NCBI GenBank assembly: GCA_034430595.1
Contig: DAOUEL010000033.1
Span: 1-23,544, forward strand
Length of the DNA stretch: 23,544 bases
DNA from: E44-bin32 sp034430595
GTDB taxonomy: Bacteria; Chloroflexota; Anaerolineae; Anaerolineales; E44-bin32
Direction of reading: 5' to 3'
Shown piece after piece: positions 14,842-22,287 of the stretch (position 1 is its first letter; the number at the start of each line of letters is the position of its first letter). The position numbers and the translations under genes are program-made. The notes under the pieces were generated by a model. It saw only the letters and a program-made list of their open reading frames with translations, was not told where the DNA came from and made no database searches.

Positions 14842-15891
14842 CTAAACGGTCATGTCTGGGATGATCGCCATCTTGACGATCTGGCCGGACATCATTTGCT
14901 TGAGCGCGTCCTCCACGCCTTCCAGCGGCGCCTGTCCTGATATCAGAGCTCCCAGATCCAGCACGCTGTGTTTAATGAGCTCGAACGATTTATGCACATC
15001 GAGCGGCGTTCCGTGGAAAGTACCGTGAAGTGAGAGCTCGCCGTAATGGATCCAATGCGTATCGAGCTCGATCGGTGTCCCACCCTTCAGCCCACCAAAC
15101 CAGAGCACCCGGCCACCTTTGCGAACGGATTGGATTGCCGTCAGCCAGGCTTCCTTAACCCCCGCCGATTCGATGGCGACATCCACACCCCGTCCGGAAG
15201 TCAGCTCATGGATCATCTCCACCGGGTCAGCCTGCTGCGGGTTGATGGTTGCAGAAGCGCCCAGCTGTTCGGCGACTTTCAGCCGCTCGTCGCTCAAATC
15301 GACGGCGATCACCTGTGCAGCGCCGCTCAAGCGTGCCATTTGCAGGTGCATCAGACCAATCGGTCCGCCAGCTCCGATAATCGCGACATGTTCACCGGGC
15401 TGGATCTGGATCACCCGCTGGCCGTGCATCACCGATACCAGCGGCTCCAGCAGCGAAGCTTCTGCAAAGCTGATGTGCTCGGGAATTTCGAAGGTATTCA
15501 AGCGCAGGATCGGCCCCGGGATGGTCGCATATTCCGCAAAGGCGCCGAAGTTGAATAGCAAATTGTCACATAAATTCTCCTGTCCATGCTTGCAGTAATA
15601 ACATGTCTGGCACGGCGCAGAGTTGTGGGGTACGACGCGCATCCCCGGTTTGAATCGCTCCACATCCTTGCCCACGGCGACAATCTCGCCGGCGAACTCG
15701 TGTCCGAAGGGGCTGGGCGGGATGATCAGGTGATATCCGCGCCTATAGGTTTTAACGTCAGTCCCGCAGGTGGTCGCAGCGCGCACCCGCACCAGCACGT
15801 CTTTCGGACCGGGCTGCGGGATTGGGATCTCCTGCACTTCAAGCTCACCAGGACCAAGAAAAACTACCGCACGCATCTCGCCTGAGCTCAT
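14842..15891 (-). CDS. Zinc-dependent medium-chain dehydrogenase (second of two, sorbitol/galactitol-1-P dehydrogenase-like)
   Basis: The protein has 349 residues, with C42 (TTCGTD), H64-E65 (FGHEFAG) for the catalytic zinc and C94, C97, C100 and C108 for the structural zinc. The nucleotide fold has GAGGPIGLM. The TCGTD signature is the usual polyol dehydrogenase form. With a galactitol-type PTS nearby, oxidation of a phosphorylated polyol (as GatD does for galactitol 1-phosphate) is the natural model, but the substrate cannot be read. Start ATG 15891 follows GGAGCGGAGAAG. It is 57 bp after the class II aldolase gene and probably in the same transcript. Confidence 0.9.
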   Translation of the reverse strand: MSSGEMRAVVFLGPGELEVQEIPIPQPGPKDVLVRVRAATTCGTDVKTYRRGYHLIIPPSPFGHEFAGEIVAVGKDVERFKPGMRVVPHNSAPCQTCYYCKHGQENLCDNLLFNFGAFAEYATIPGPILRLNTFEIPEHISFAEASLLEPLVSVMHGQRVIQIQPGEHVAIIGAGGPIGLMHLQMARLSGAAQVIAVDLSDERLKVAEQLGASATINPQQADPVEMIHELTSGRGVDVAIESAGVKEAWLTAIQSVRKGGRVLWFGGLKGGTPIELDTHWIHYGELSLHGTFHGTPLDVHKSFELIKHSVLDLGALISGQAPLEGVEDALKQMMSGQIVKMAIIPDMTV

Positions 15892-15948
15892 CTTCTCCGC
15901 TCCTTCAGCCGTTGACCGGGTGGTCCCGGCTAGAGTCTACATGATCAT

Positions 15949-16605
15949 TCATACTTTCGTCGGGTGGTAGTGCTCAATGTAGAGCTGCCGCAGCTCGGCA
16001 ACTTCGGCTTGATCAATTGTAATCGGCTGCATGCCGGCAGACCGAGCAAGGAGCGTCAGCCTGGCCGACACTTCCGTGGCGATCGTCGTGGAATAGGCTG
16101 CGTGGAGATCAGGGCCGACCGCTATCATACCGTGTTGGGCAAGCAAAACCGAGACTCCCGAGTCCATTGTTTCTAGCACGACCCGGGCCAGCTCTTCTGT
16201 TCCAGGCCGGATATAAGGCGCGACCTGTACTGTGCCACCGATGCACAGTGCTGATTCTGTAACGACCATTGGGATTTCCTGACCGCTGATTGCAAAAACG
16301 GAGGCGAACGGTGCGTGCGTGTGCACAACCGCTTCGACGTCCTTGCGCTCGCGATAGAAAATCGTGTGCATCGGGGTTTCGCTGGTTGGCTTCCATTGGC
16401 CTTCCACCTTCACCCCGTGCTCGTCGATCACGACGACATCCTCTGGCGACATGCGGGTATATTCAATCGCACTGGGTGTAATCGCGATCAACCCGCTTTC
16501 CGGGTCACGGGCAGAGATGTTCCCGCCCGCCCCAAACGCCAGGCCATCGCGAATCATCTGCAACGCGGTCTCAAGAACCTGTTCCCTTAATGTCTTTAGC
16601 TTCAT
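15949..16605 (-). CDS. Class II aldolase/adducin-family enzyme (L-fuculose-phosphate aldolase-like)
   Basis: The 218-residue product has the family motifs: GGNISARD (28-34), TPSAIEY (43-49), the catalytic E77 in SETPMH, zinc ligands H95 and H97 in VHTHAPFA, and the third zinc ligand H158 in AQHGM. Members include L-fuculose-1-phosphate aldolase, ribulose-5-phosphate 4-epimerase (AraD) and the OtnC type 3-oxo-tetronate-4-phosphate decarboxylases. The product may be dihydroxyacetone phosphate. I chose ATG 16605 with GAGGTGA at 7-8 nt; a GTG at 16614 that overlaps the pdxA stop as GTGA is the alternative and adds three residues. It follows the PdxA-like gene immediately. Confidence 0.9.
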   Translation of the reverse strand: MKLKTLREQVLETALQMIRDGLAFGAGGNISARDPESGLIAITPSAIEYTRMSPEDVVVIDEHGVKVEGQWKPTSETPMHTIFYRERKDVEAVVHTHAPFASVFAISGQEIPMVVTESALCIGGTVQVAPYIRPGTEELARVVLETMDSGVSVLLAQHGMIAVGPDLHAAYSTTIATEVSARLTLLARSAGMQPITIDQAEVAELRQLYIEHYHPTKV

Positions 16606-16610
16606 GGTGT

Positions 16611-17642
16611 TCACCTCGATCGGGATTGTGGGTTTGTAGCAATGGCAGCCGCTAGTTCGATCGCCGCCACCATACTGGCCTCATTTGCCTTACCTTGCCA
16701 GGCGATGTCGAAGGCGGTGCCGTGGTCAACAGACGTCCGGATGATCGGCAGGCCGAGCGTGAGATTTACGGCGTTCTCAAATCCGTGCATTTTGACTGCA
16801 ATGTGACCTTGGTCGTGGTAGAGCGCCACAACAGCGTCGAATTCGCCATGGACCGCCCGCAGGAAAACCGTATCCGCCGGCAGCGGCCCGCTCACGTTGA
16901 TCCCTTCAGCCCTACTTTGCATCACCGTCGGGTGGATCCAGCGAATCTCCTCATCACCCATCACGCCTTCATCGCCTGCATGCGGGTTGAGGCCTGCGAC
17001 AGCTAGCCGCGGGGTTTCGATTCCCAGCGTGAGCAGACACTCATTGGTAAGCCGGATCGTGCTTCTCAGCATTTCAGGGGTGAGGCTGGTGGCTACCTCT
17101 TTAAGCGCAATGTGCGTGGTTGCATGCGTGACGCGCAACCAGCGCGGCTCTGTCAGACGGCCGGGCGAGAGCAACATCATGCTTACTCGCTCCACCCCGC
17201 AGCGGTCGGCTAGAAGTTGAGTATGTCCCCGGTAGGGCGAGCCTGCCAGATGAAGAGCTGCCTTATTGATTGGTCCTGTCGCAATCGCAGCAACCTTGCC
17301 GTCGAGGGCGAAATCGATTGCACAATTCAGATAATCCAGGGATGCCTGGCCAAAATCTGCAGTGAGGGATCCGGGCTGAAAAGAGCCGAGATCCAGCCCT
17401 GGGACATGGAATACGACCGCACTCTGTGGCGAAGATCGGAGCTGGTCGAGGCTTGAAATTCGGGCTAATCCGGTTGAAAGTTTCAATCGACGGGCGGCCA
17501 GATCCAGCAAAGCAGCATCGCCGATGACGAGTGGAGTGCAGATTTCGTGCAGATGCGGCCGGGCGAGCGCTTTCAGAACGACCTCAGGCCCGACTCCGGC
17601 CGGATCTCCGATTGTGATCGCGATCAACGGGCGATCATCCAT
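16611..17642 (-). CDS. PdxA-family 4-phospho-hydroxyacid dehydrogenase (PdxA2-like)
   Basis: The protein is 343 residues. It carries IGDPAGVGPEVVLKAL near the N-terminus, GPINKAAL, YRGHTQLLA, LNPHAGDEGVMGDEE and ALYHDQGHIAVK. Likely metal ligands are H177, H221 and H276. PdxA oxidises 4-phosphohydroxy-L-threonine in vitamin B6 synthesis. Paralogues (PdxA2) in catabolic clusters oxidise and decarboxylate 4-phospho-D-threonate or D-erythronate to dihydroxyacetone phosphate. The context here (PTS, aldolase, RuBisCO-like protein) favours the catabolic role. The ATG at 17642 has AGGAG at 8 nt and overlaps the M28 peptidase stop by 8 bases. The frame is open further upstream to 18074, but that extension has no family match and lies antiparallel-free within the M28 gene. 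Confidence 0.9.
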   Translation of the reverse strand: MDDRPLIAITIGDPAGVGPEVVLKALARPHLHEICTPLVIGDAALLDLAARRLKLSTGLARISSLDQLRSSPQSAVVFHVPGLDLGSFQPGSLTADFGQASLDYLNCAIDFALDGKVAAIATGPINKAALHLAGSPYRGHTQLLADRCGVERVSMMLLSPGRLTEPRWLRVTHATTHIALKEVATSLTPEMLRSTIRLTNECLLTLGIETPRLAVAGLNPHAGDEGVMGDEEIRWIHPTVMQSRAEGINVSGPLPADTVFLRAVHGEFDAVVALYHDQGHIAVKMHGFENAVNLTLGLPIIRTSVDHGTAFDIAWQGKANEASMVAAIELAAAIATNPQSRSR

Positions 17643-18870
17643 TCGATGTCTCCTGAATATTGACTTCCAACCTCTGCACCAAACCCCATAGATAGCACAG
17701 GTTTTCTGCGAAAGCCTCCGTCGACAAATGTTCGGGCAGGTCGGAGAGACTGTGCCGGTGGGGTGGAGGGGTGCCCTTGGCTGGGCTGGTACCGAACGAG
17801 AACACCGGCAGGCCGCGCTGGTAAGCTGGCGCGGCGTCACTGAATGCCCGGCTGGGCTGTAGCCGGAAGTCGACCGATGACAGATCTGCTGCGATCTTGC
17901 TGGCCAGGGAAATACTATCAGGGGAGGCTGAATACCGGTGCAGCAGTCCCTCTCTTGTACGAAGATAGAGGCGAGGATAGCCAACCTGGTCGAGGTTGAT
18001 GATCTGCACATTTCGCCAATCGGAGTGATGACGTTCGAACAGGTCCACAGCTCCGCCGCAGCCCGTCTCTTCACAACCTGTCAGGCAGAACCAGATCTCG
18101 CTCCGCCGCAGCGGGTTATTTACGAGTCGTTTGGCCAGTGCCAGGACGCACGCCACACCGGAGGCGTTGTCATAGGCTCCCGGGGAATAGGGGGCTTGTT
18201 CGAACGATAAGAACAATCCCAGCATAAAGAGCTGCAGGGCGAGCACTGCTGCCAACCCCCAGCTCAGGGCTAGATTGAATTGCAGGGTGAAACCCAGGTC
18301 GAGTAGGGCTGCCGCGAGAAAGCTCAACAGGGACGCCCGGAAAAGCAAGCTATATACAGCTTGCCCACGCCGGCTTGCGTTAAATGATGGTGTGCGGGCG
18401 GTATCTAGGTGAGCGATGAAGACAATGGTTTGGATTGGCGCGAGGATCGATGGCAGGCGGGCAGTTACGTTCTGGCTCTGCTTACTTGGAATGATGCGCC
18501 GGGACCAGTTCGAGCGGAAATCGCTTTCGAGCAGCATCGCTTGAGCAGCGGCGAGATGCACGAAACAGGCGAAGATTTGTGCAAAAGGGGTTGGCAGGGT
18601 GAGCGCAACGAGCGTAGCTGCGGCTGCCACAGCACAGATGAGCGCGAAGCGGCGATAGGTCGATGAGGCGCCAAAAAAGGACTCAAGTGCGGTACTCTGC
18701 AGGCCCAGGCTATCCAATTGCTCTGCAGCGTACTCTGCCCCTGCCCGTTCTCCAGATGTGCAGCTGCCGCGCGGGCCGATTGTCTCTGCCAGCATGCGCA
18801 GATGGCCGAAGGCACGTTCCGCATCAACCTTGAATTCGGCTGGTGAAATGGAAACGCCGGGTTTCTCCAC
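17635..18870 (-). CDS. Membrane-anchored M28-family metallopeptidase
   Basis: About 411 residues from GTG 18870. M28 motifs are H154-x-D156 (IAHLD), D234 in AYDNASG, the E267-E268 pair (TGCEETG), D294 (NLDQVG) and a late HRHSLSD histidine, consistent with two zinc ions. Two hydrophobic stretches precede the catalytic His (about 75-113) and two follow it (about 175-222), so it is an integral membrane protein with the domain interrupted by membrane segments. I chose GTG 18870, 5 bp after the RuBisCO-like stop, with AGGA 9 nt upstream; ATG 18900 inside the preceding gene is an alternative. It overlaps pdxA by 8 bases. A peptidase here is odd; it could instead act on a non-peptide amide. Confidence 0.78.
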   Translation of the reverse strand: MEKPGVSISPAEFKVDAERAFGHLRMLAETIGPRGSCTSGERAGAEYAAEQLDSLGLQSTALESFFGASSTYRRFALICAVAAAATLVALTLPTPFAQIFACFVHLAAAQAMLLESDFRSNWSRRIIPSKQSQNVTARLPSILAPIQTIVFIAHLDTARTPSFNASRRGQAVYSLLFRASLLSFLAAALLDLGFTLQFNLALSWGLAAVLALQLFMLGLFLSFEQAPYSPGAYDNASGVACVLALAKRLVNNPLRRSEIWFCLTGCEETGCGGAVDLFERHHSDWRNVQIINLDQVGYPRLYLRTREGLLHRYSASPDSISLASKIAADLSSVDFRLQPSRAFSDAAPAYQRGLPVFSFGTSPAKGTPPPHRHSLSDLPEHLSTEAFAENLCYLWGLVQRLEVNIQETSNG

Positions 18871-18874
18871 CGCT

Positions 18875-20203
18875 CTAAATCCTGCGTTCTGCCAGATCAT
18901 GCTCCTTGTGCGGGTCCTTCCAGGTATCGATCGCCACACGCAGTTCTTCAAATTCAAGTGCGGCTTCCTCGAGAGGAATCCCGGCCGTAACGGCATCCAC
19001 GGCCTGGCGGAATGCACGGGCGCCGGCCCGTGCGCCCAGGGGGTGACCGTGCACCGGACCTCCGGCCCCGACCATCACATCCAGGCCGAAATCTTCGACC
19101 AGACTCTCGACGGTGTGAGGGTGGACTCCGGCAGCTGGCATCGGCCAGGCCTGCTTAACGTTATAGAAGGGGAATGTCAATTCGCGGCCGATCTGGATGC
19201 AGTTGTCGCGTGTGATCGGCACCTTACCGGCATAATGCTGATAGACGACCATATCGGCCCCGGCGAGGCGCGCCAATTTTCCGAGCAGGAGCTGGGCTGA
19301 AATGCCGTGATCGGGAGACATGTAGGTTGCACCTACGACGTCTGGGTGGGCAAGGAGAGGGACCTGGATATCGGGATCCTCGGCCAGCGCTCTCAGCACA
19401 GGAAAGCCGGTGGCGAACACGTTGACCATCAAGCAGGTCGCACCGAGGTCGATCGCCCGTTTAGCATTGTCGAGGACATTCGGCAGGGTATCGGTGATGT
19501 TGATTGCGTAGAGTGTATGCTCGCCAGTCTCTTCATAAGCCTGGCGTTCCGCTTCTACGAAGAGCGGTAGACGGTCTGAGATGCGGTTGTACTCCGCATC
19601 CGCGATCAGCTCATCATCTTTAACGATGTCGACCCCACCGAGCGCCAGTTCACGAAACGTGTCTGCACCCCATTGGGGGGTCCATCCGGCGCAGGGTTTA
19701 ATCATGATGTTGATCTGCGGTCGCTTTGGCGTATTGAGCAGTTCGCGCATACCGGTGATGCCGAATTTGGGTCCCGGAAAACCCGCGACGAACTTCTCTG
19801 GCAGACGCAGGTCGACCAGCTTTAATTTCCCAAATGCTGAGATATTTCCGATCACGCTGGTAAAAAGCATCGGTATCTGCGAAGTGAAGTTGATAATCGG
19901 GAAGGCGATCTGCAGGACGTACTTTCGCTCGCCCTCGCTCGGAATGGACCATTCGTAGAAAGGAATTTCCCACAGGCCGATGACTCGAGCGACATGCCTT
20001 TTACGCAGCTCAGGTGTCTCGCCGGGCACCGGAGTCCAGGTGCCGGTCGACTGCTCGATGGCGATCGCCTGGGACATCTCACGCATGTCGATCCGGGCCG
20101 GGTACTGGATAACGTAAGTGGCGATAATATTCTCGTCGTAATCAACACCTTCCGGCAATGCAATCGGTAGAGCCTGAAGGTCTTCATATTTCCCGAGCTT
20201 CAT
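18875..20203 (-). CDS. RuBisCO-like protein (form IV-type large-subunit homologue)
   Basis: The 442-residue protein aligns by eye along the RuBisCO large subunit. The N-terminal domain has EQSTGTWTPV (E50, T55, W56; equivalents of E60, T65, W66) and TSVIGN (N120). The barrel has IKPCAG (K169, equivalent of K175), GGVDIVKDDE with K195-D197-E198 at the positions of the carbamylated K201 and metal ligands D203/E204, LLAHPDVVGA (H286), H323 and K327. The second lysine of the KPK motif is Cys171. So metal and carbamate chemistry is kept, but CO2 fixation is not expected. Related proteins in sugar-acid operons act on 3-oxo-isoapionate 4-phosphate. ATG 20203 follows AAGGAGAGG. A longer frame to 20422 runs into the regulator gene and is not credible. 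Confidence 0.9.
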   Translation of the reverse strand: MKLGKYEDLQALPIALPEGVDYDENIIATYVIQYPARIDMREMSQAIAIEQSTGTWTPVPGETPELRKRHVARVIGLWEIPFYEWSIPSEGERKYVLQIAFPIINFTSQIPMLFTSVIGNISAFGKLKLVDLRLPEKFVAGFPGPKFGITGMRELLNTPKRPQINIMIKPCAGWTPQWGADTFRELALGGVDIVKDDELIADAEYNRISDRLPLFVEAERQAYEETGEHTLYAINITDTLPNVLDNAKRAIDLGATCLMVNVFATGFPVLRALAEDPDIQVPLLAHPDVVGATYMSPDHGISAQLLLGKLARLAGADMVVYQHYAGKVPITRDNCIQIGRELTFPFYNVKQAWPMPAAGVHPHTVESLVEDFGLDVMVGAGGPVHGHPLGARAGARAFRQAVDAVTAGIPLEEAALEFEELRVAIDTWKDPHKEHDLAERRI

Positions 20204-20261
20204 GGTAAGCCTCTCCTTTATTAATGAGCTCCGAATTCCCGGTCTGAAATCAGAAGGATAT

Positions 20262-21245
20262 TCAAGTACCCAGTCGAGCAGGAATGGCTTCGGCTCGGCC
20301 GAGATCATCCCGAACAAGGACCGACTCGGCTGTCCAGCGGTCCGTGATGAGGACGTTAATACAGCCGGTGCGTAGCGCGCCGAGCATCGGCCCGACCTTG
20401 TTTGACCCGTGCGCCAGAGCAATCACAGTTTCGATGTTGCACAATTGCCCGAGATCGATACCGAGGGTGCGCTGGTCGAATTCGGTCACCAGAGGGTTAC
20501 CTTGAAGATCGTAGAACCGGCCTAGAATCTCCCCTGCGGCACCGGCCGACCGCAGCTCTGCCAGCTGGTCCGGCGATACATAGCCCAGGCGGATGAGTGG
20601 CGAGTCGTTGTCCAGCGCGCCGAGGCCGACAAGCACCATGTCACATTCGCTCACGCTCTCCAGCAGCTCATGCAGCGTGCGATCTTTAAGGAGCGCCTTG
20701 CGAGTGGCCTTGTCGGGAACGATCAACGGGCAGTAAAGTTGCTCGCAGGTCGCATTGAGCAGATCAGCCAGGCGCCAGGCGATATTGTAGGCGTTCGAGT
20801 GCAGGCCCGGCTCTTCGTAGGCGCCGGCGAGTGTGCGGATCGTGATGTTGTCCAGCTTACGGGGAATCATGGCCGGCAGGATGCTCGAAACCGTCCGTCC
20901 CATTCCAATACCGAGCACCAGGTCATTCGTTAGATTTCGTTCCAAATACTGGGCTCCGGCTCGTCCGATCGTACTGCGAGTCTCGGGATCGTCGACCGGG
21001 TCGGTTACGATCGCTTCCTGCAGTTGAAAACGATCTTCCAGGCTGCGGGCGAGCTCGGTATTCAATCTGACATCGGGGGCGATTCGGATTTCAACCACGC
21101 CTTCAGCCCGGGCGCGTTTGAGAAGGCGGACGACTTTCAGGCGCGAGAGCCCAAGCCGCGCGCCGATCTCCTTCTGCGTCAGGCCATCGACGTAATAGTT
21201 CCAGCTGATCTTGCCTAAGAGGGATCGATCATTTCCGACGTCCAT
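20262..21245 (-). CDS. SorC/DeoR(Bacillus)-family transcriptional regulator
   Basis: The 327-residue product has an N-terminal helix-turn-helix (about 17-50: YYVDGLTQKEIGARLGLSRLKVVRLLKRA) followed by the SorC sugar-binding domain. That domain has LGIGMGRTVSSILP, IRTLAGA, CDMVLVGLGALDND and VIALAHGSNKVGPMLGAL. SorC proteins bind phosphorylated sugars (for instance deoxyribose 5-phosphate, sorbose or gluconate derivatives) and usually repress their operon. Start ATG 21245; a GGAG lies 12 nt upstream, which is wide. It is the first gene after the candidate operator/promoter (21320-21364) and sits 58 bp before the RuBisCO-like gene, so it probably controls that series of genes. Confidence 0.9.
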   Translation of the reverse strand: MDVGNDRSLLGKISWNYYVDGLTQKEIGARLGLSRLKVVRLLKRARAEGVVEIRIAPDVRLNTELARSLEDRFQLQEAIVTDPVDDPETRSTIGRAGAQYLERNLTNDLVLGIGMGRTVSSILPAMIPRKLDNITIRTLAGAYEEPGLHSNAYNIAWRLADLLNATCEQLYCPLIVPDKATRKALLKDRTLHELLESVSECDMVLVGLGALDNDSPLIRLGYVSPDQLAELRSAGAAGEILGRFYDLQGNPLVTEFDQRTLGIDLGQLCNIETVIALAHGSNKVGPMLGALRTGCINVLITDRWTAESVLVRDDLGRAEAIPARLGT

Positions 21246-21319
21246 CGGGGCTCATTTCTCCGCCTGGGCTGAGTTCGGGCTTGCGTACGCCACGCCTCAG
21301 GGGCCGACGGGCAGGATAG

Positions 21320-21364
21320 TGAACAAAAGTTCAATGGTAAATACAAATGTTCATTACAAGTATA
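21320..21364 (-). promoter_or_regulatory. Tandem candidate SorC operators overlapping a transcription start
   Basis: TGAACAAAAGTTCA (21320-21333) is a dyad with 5-bp arms. A second, degenerate copy reads TGAACATTTGTATT on the minus strand (21353-21340). Their centres are 20 bp apart, two helical turns, so two dimers would bind the same face. A minus-strand TATACT (21364-21359) could be the -10 box, placing both sites at about +1 to +33. From memory, the first site resembles the B. subtilis DeoR operator, a member of the same regulator family. No good -35 was found. Confidence 0.5.
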
Positions 21365-21425
21365 GCGTAATCCATCCTGTAGTGGAAGAGGGAATTCCGA
21401 GGGTCATCCAGTGGCAGAAAACGAC

Positions 21426-21461
21426 AAGGCGCCCCGCAGTCCAGCATGCAAGGCGCCCCGC
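21426..21461 (-). repeat. Direct repeat of AAGGCGCCCCGC, possible weak terminator after IIB
   Basis: AAGGCGCCCCGC occurs at 21426-21437 and again at 21450-21461. Each copy contains the palindrome GGCGCC, so the two can pair across an 18-nt loop; on the minus strand a TTGTCGTTTTC stretch follows. It lies 32 bp beyond the IIB stop. This could end the PTS transcript, but the stem is short and the T-run interrupted. Confidence 0.4.
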
Positions 21462-21492
21462 TTAATAAACAACGCGGATGAGAAGTTGGTTG

Positions 21493-21786
21493 TTATTCTT
21501 TCTTCAGGGCTTCGATCAGGTCACTTTTGAGTTGATCCAGGCCGATACCGGAGAGAAAAGGTACCCCGTTGAACACGGGCACTCCAAGGTCGCTTGGGAC
21601 AGGCGTCATAGCAACGATCACATTCGGTGAAAAGGTCTGAATTTTGCCGTGAATTTCGGCCGCTTTACACTGTGCGACTTCGACCTCGAGGCCTTCAGCT
21701 TTCGCTATATCTGAAACCGCGTGGGCGGCAACTGTCGCTGTCGCAATGGACGTGCCGCATGCAACTAGGACTCGTTTCTTCACCAT
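21493..21786 (-). CDS. PTS Enzyme IIB, galactitol family (GatB/SgcB-like)
   Basis: This 97-residue protein opens with KKRVLVACGTSIATATV, the P-loop with phospho-accepting C10 seen in galactitol-family IIB. IIB takes phosphate from IIA and gives it to the substrate in the membrane IIC. ATG 21786 abuts the IIA stop (TAGATG), and AGGAGGC lies a few bases upstream within the IIA end. The length matches free-standing GatB. It is last of the PTS group before the candidate terminator and operator. Confidence 0.92.
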   Translation of the reverse strand: MVKKRVLVACGTSIATATVAAHAVSDIAKAEGLEVEVAQCKAAEIHGKIQTFSPNVIVAMTPVPSDLGVPVFNGVPFLSGIGLDQLKSDLIEALKKE

Positions 21787-22257
21787 CTATGCCTCCTGAT
21801 AACTTGGAAGTCTTGCGTTAAAAAGGGCAGCAATTGCCTCGCGGTCCTGGATCTCAAGCATCTGGCGTAAGAAGGATGAATCTTGAAATATTCCGACCAG
21901 ATTCTGGAGTAATGATACCAGAGAATCGGACTCCTTTACAGCGAGCATGAACACGATTCGAGCCTGAACTGTGCCGTCCGGGTTGCCCATCTCGCCGAAG
22001 AGGGCCGGCTGGGCTAGCACGCCTATGGCAATCGCCGAGTGCAGGACATGTTCGACATCGGCGTGCGGGATCGCGACCTGGATATCGACCGTCGGCAGAC
22101 CGGTGGCGAAGACTTTCTCGCGCTCGAGCACGGCCTGAATGAAGGTATCCCTTACATACCCTTGATCGAAAAGCAAGGCGCCGAGCGTGGTTATCGCCTG
22201 AGTGCTATCGGCCGCCTCCAGCTGGGTTTCGATCAAGGAAGGTTGAGTCCAGTTCAT
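21787..22257 (-). CDS. PTS Enzyme IIA, fructose/mannitol-galactitol type (GatA/SgcA-like)
   Basis: The 156-residue product is a PTS_EIIA type-2 domain. The phospho-accepting His is H65 in VDIQVAIPHADVEHV, and the preceding LEREKVFATGLPT is the usual block. It receives phosphate from HPr (a copy lies at 12892-13167) and passes it to IIB. Start ATG 22257 has GAGG 8 nt upstream. Its TAG stop is directly followed by the IIB ATG, indicating coupled translation. It lies 30 bp after a small membrane-protein gene. Confidence 0.92.
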   Translation of the reverse strand: MNWTQPSLIETQLEAADSTQAITTLGALLFDQGYVRDTFIQAVLEREKVFATGLPTVDIQVAIPHADVEHVLHSAIAIGVLAQPALFGEMGNPDGTVQARIVFMLAVKESDSLVSLLQNLVGIFQDSSFLRQMLEIQDREAIAALFNARLPSYQEA

Positions 22258-22287
22258 TACATAAACCTCGAAAAGAATGAGTCTCTT

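Noticed and set aside
17643..18074. N-terminal extension of the PdxA-like protein by 144 residues
   Set aside because: The extension lies fully within the M28 gene in another frame, is rich in Cys, Arg and Ser without domain signs, and the ATG at 17642 has a good AGGAG site.
20204..20422. N-terminal extension of the RuBisCO-like protein by 73 residues
   Set aside because: It overlaps the end of the SorC regulator and has no RuBisCO similarity; AAGGAGAGG precedes ATG 20203.
21426..21461. CRISPR-like reading of the AAGGCGCCCCGC pair
   Set aside because: There are only two short copies with a 12-nt gap, no array and no cas genes; a terminator-like or chance repeat is more likely.
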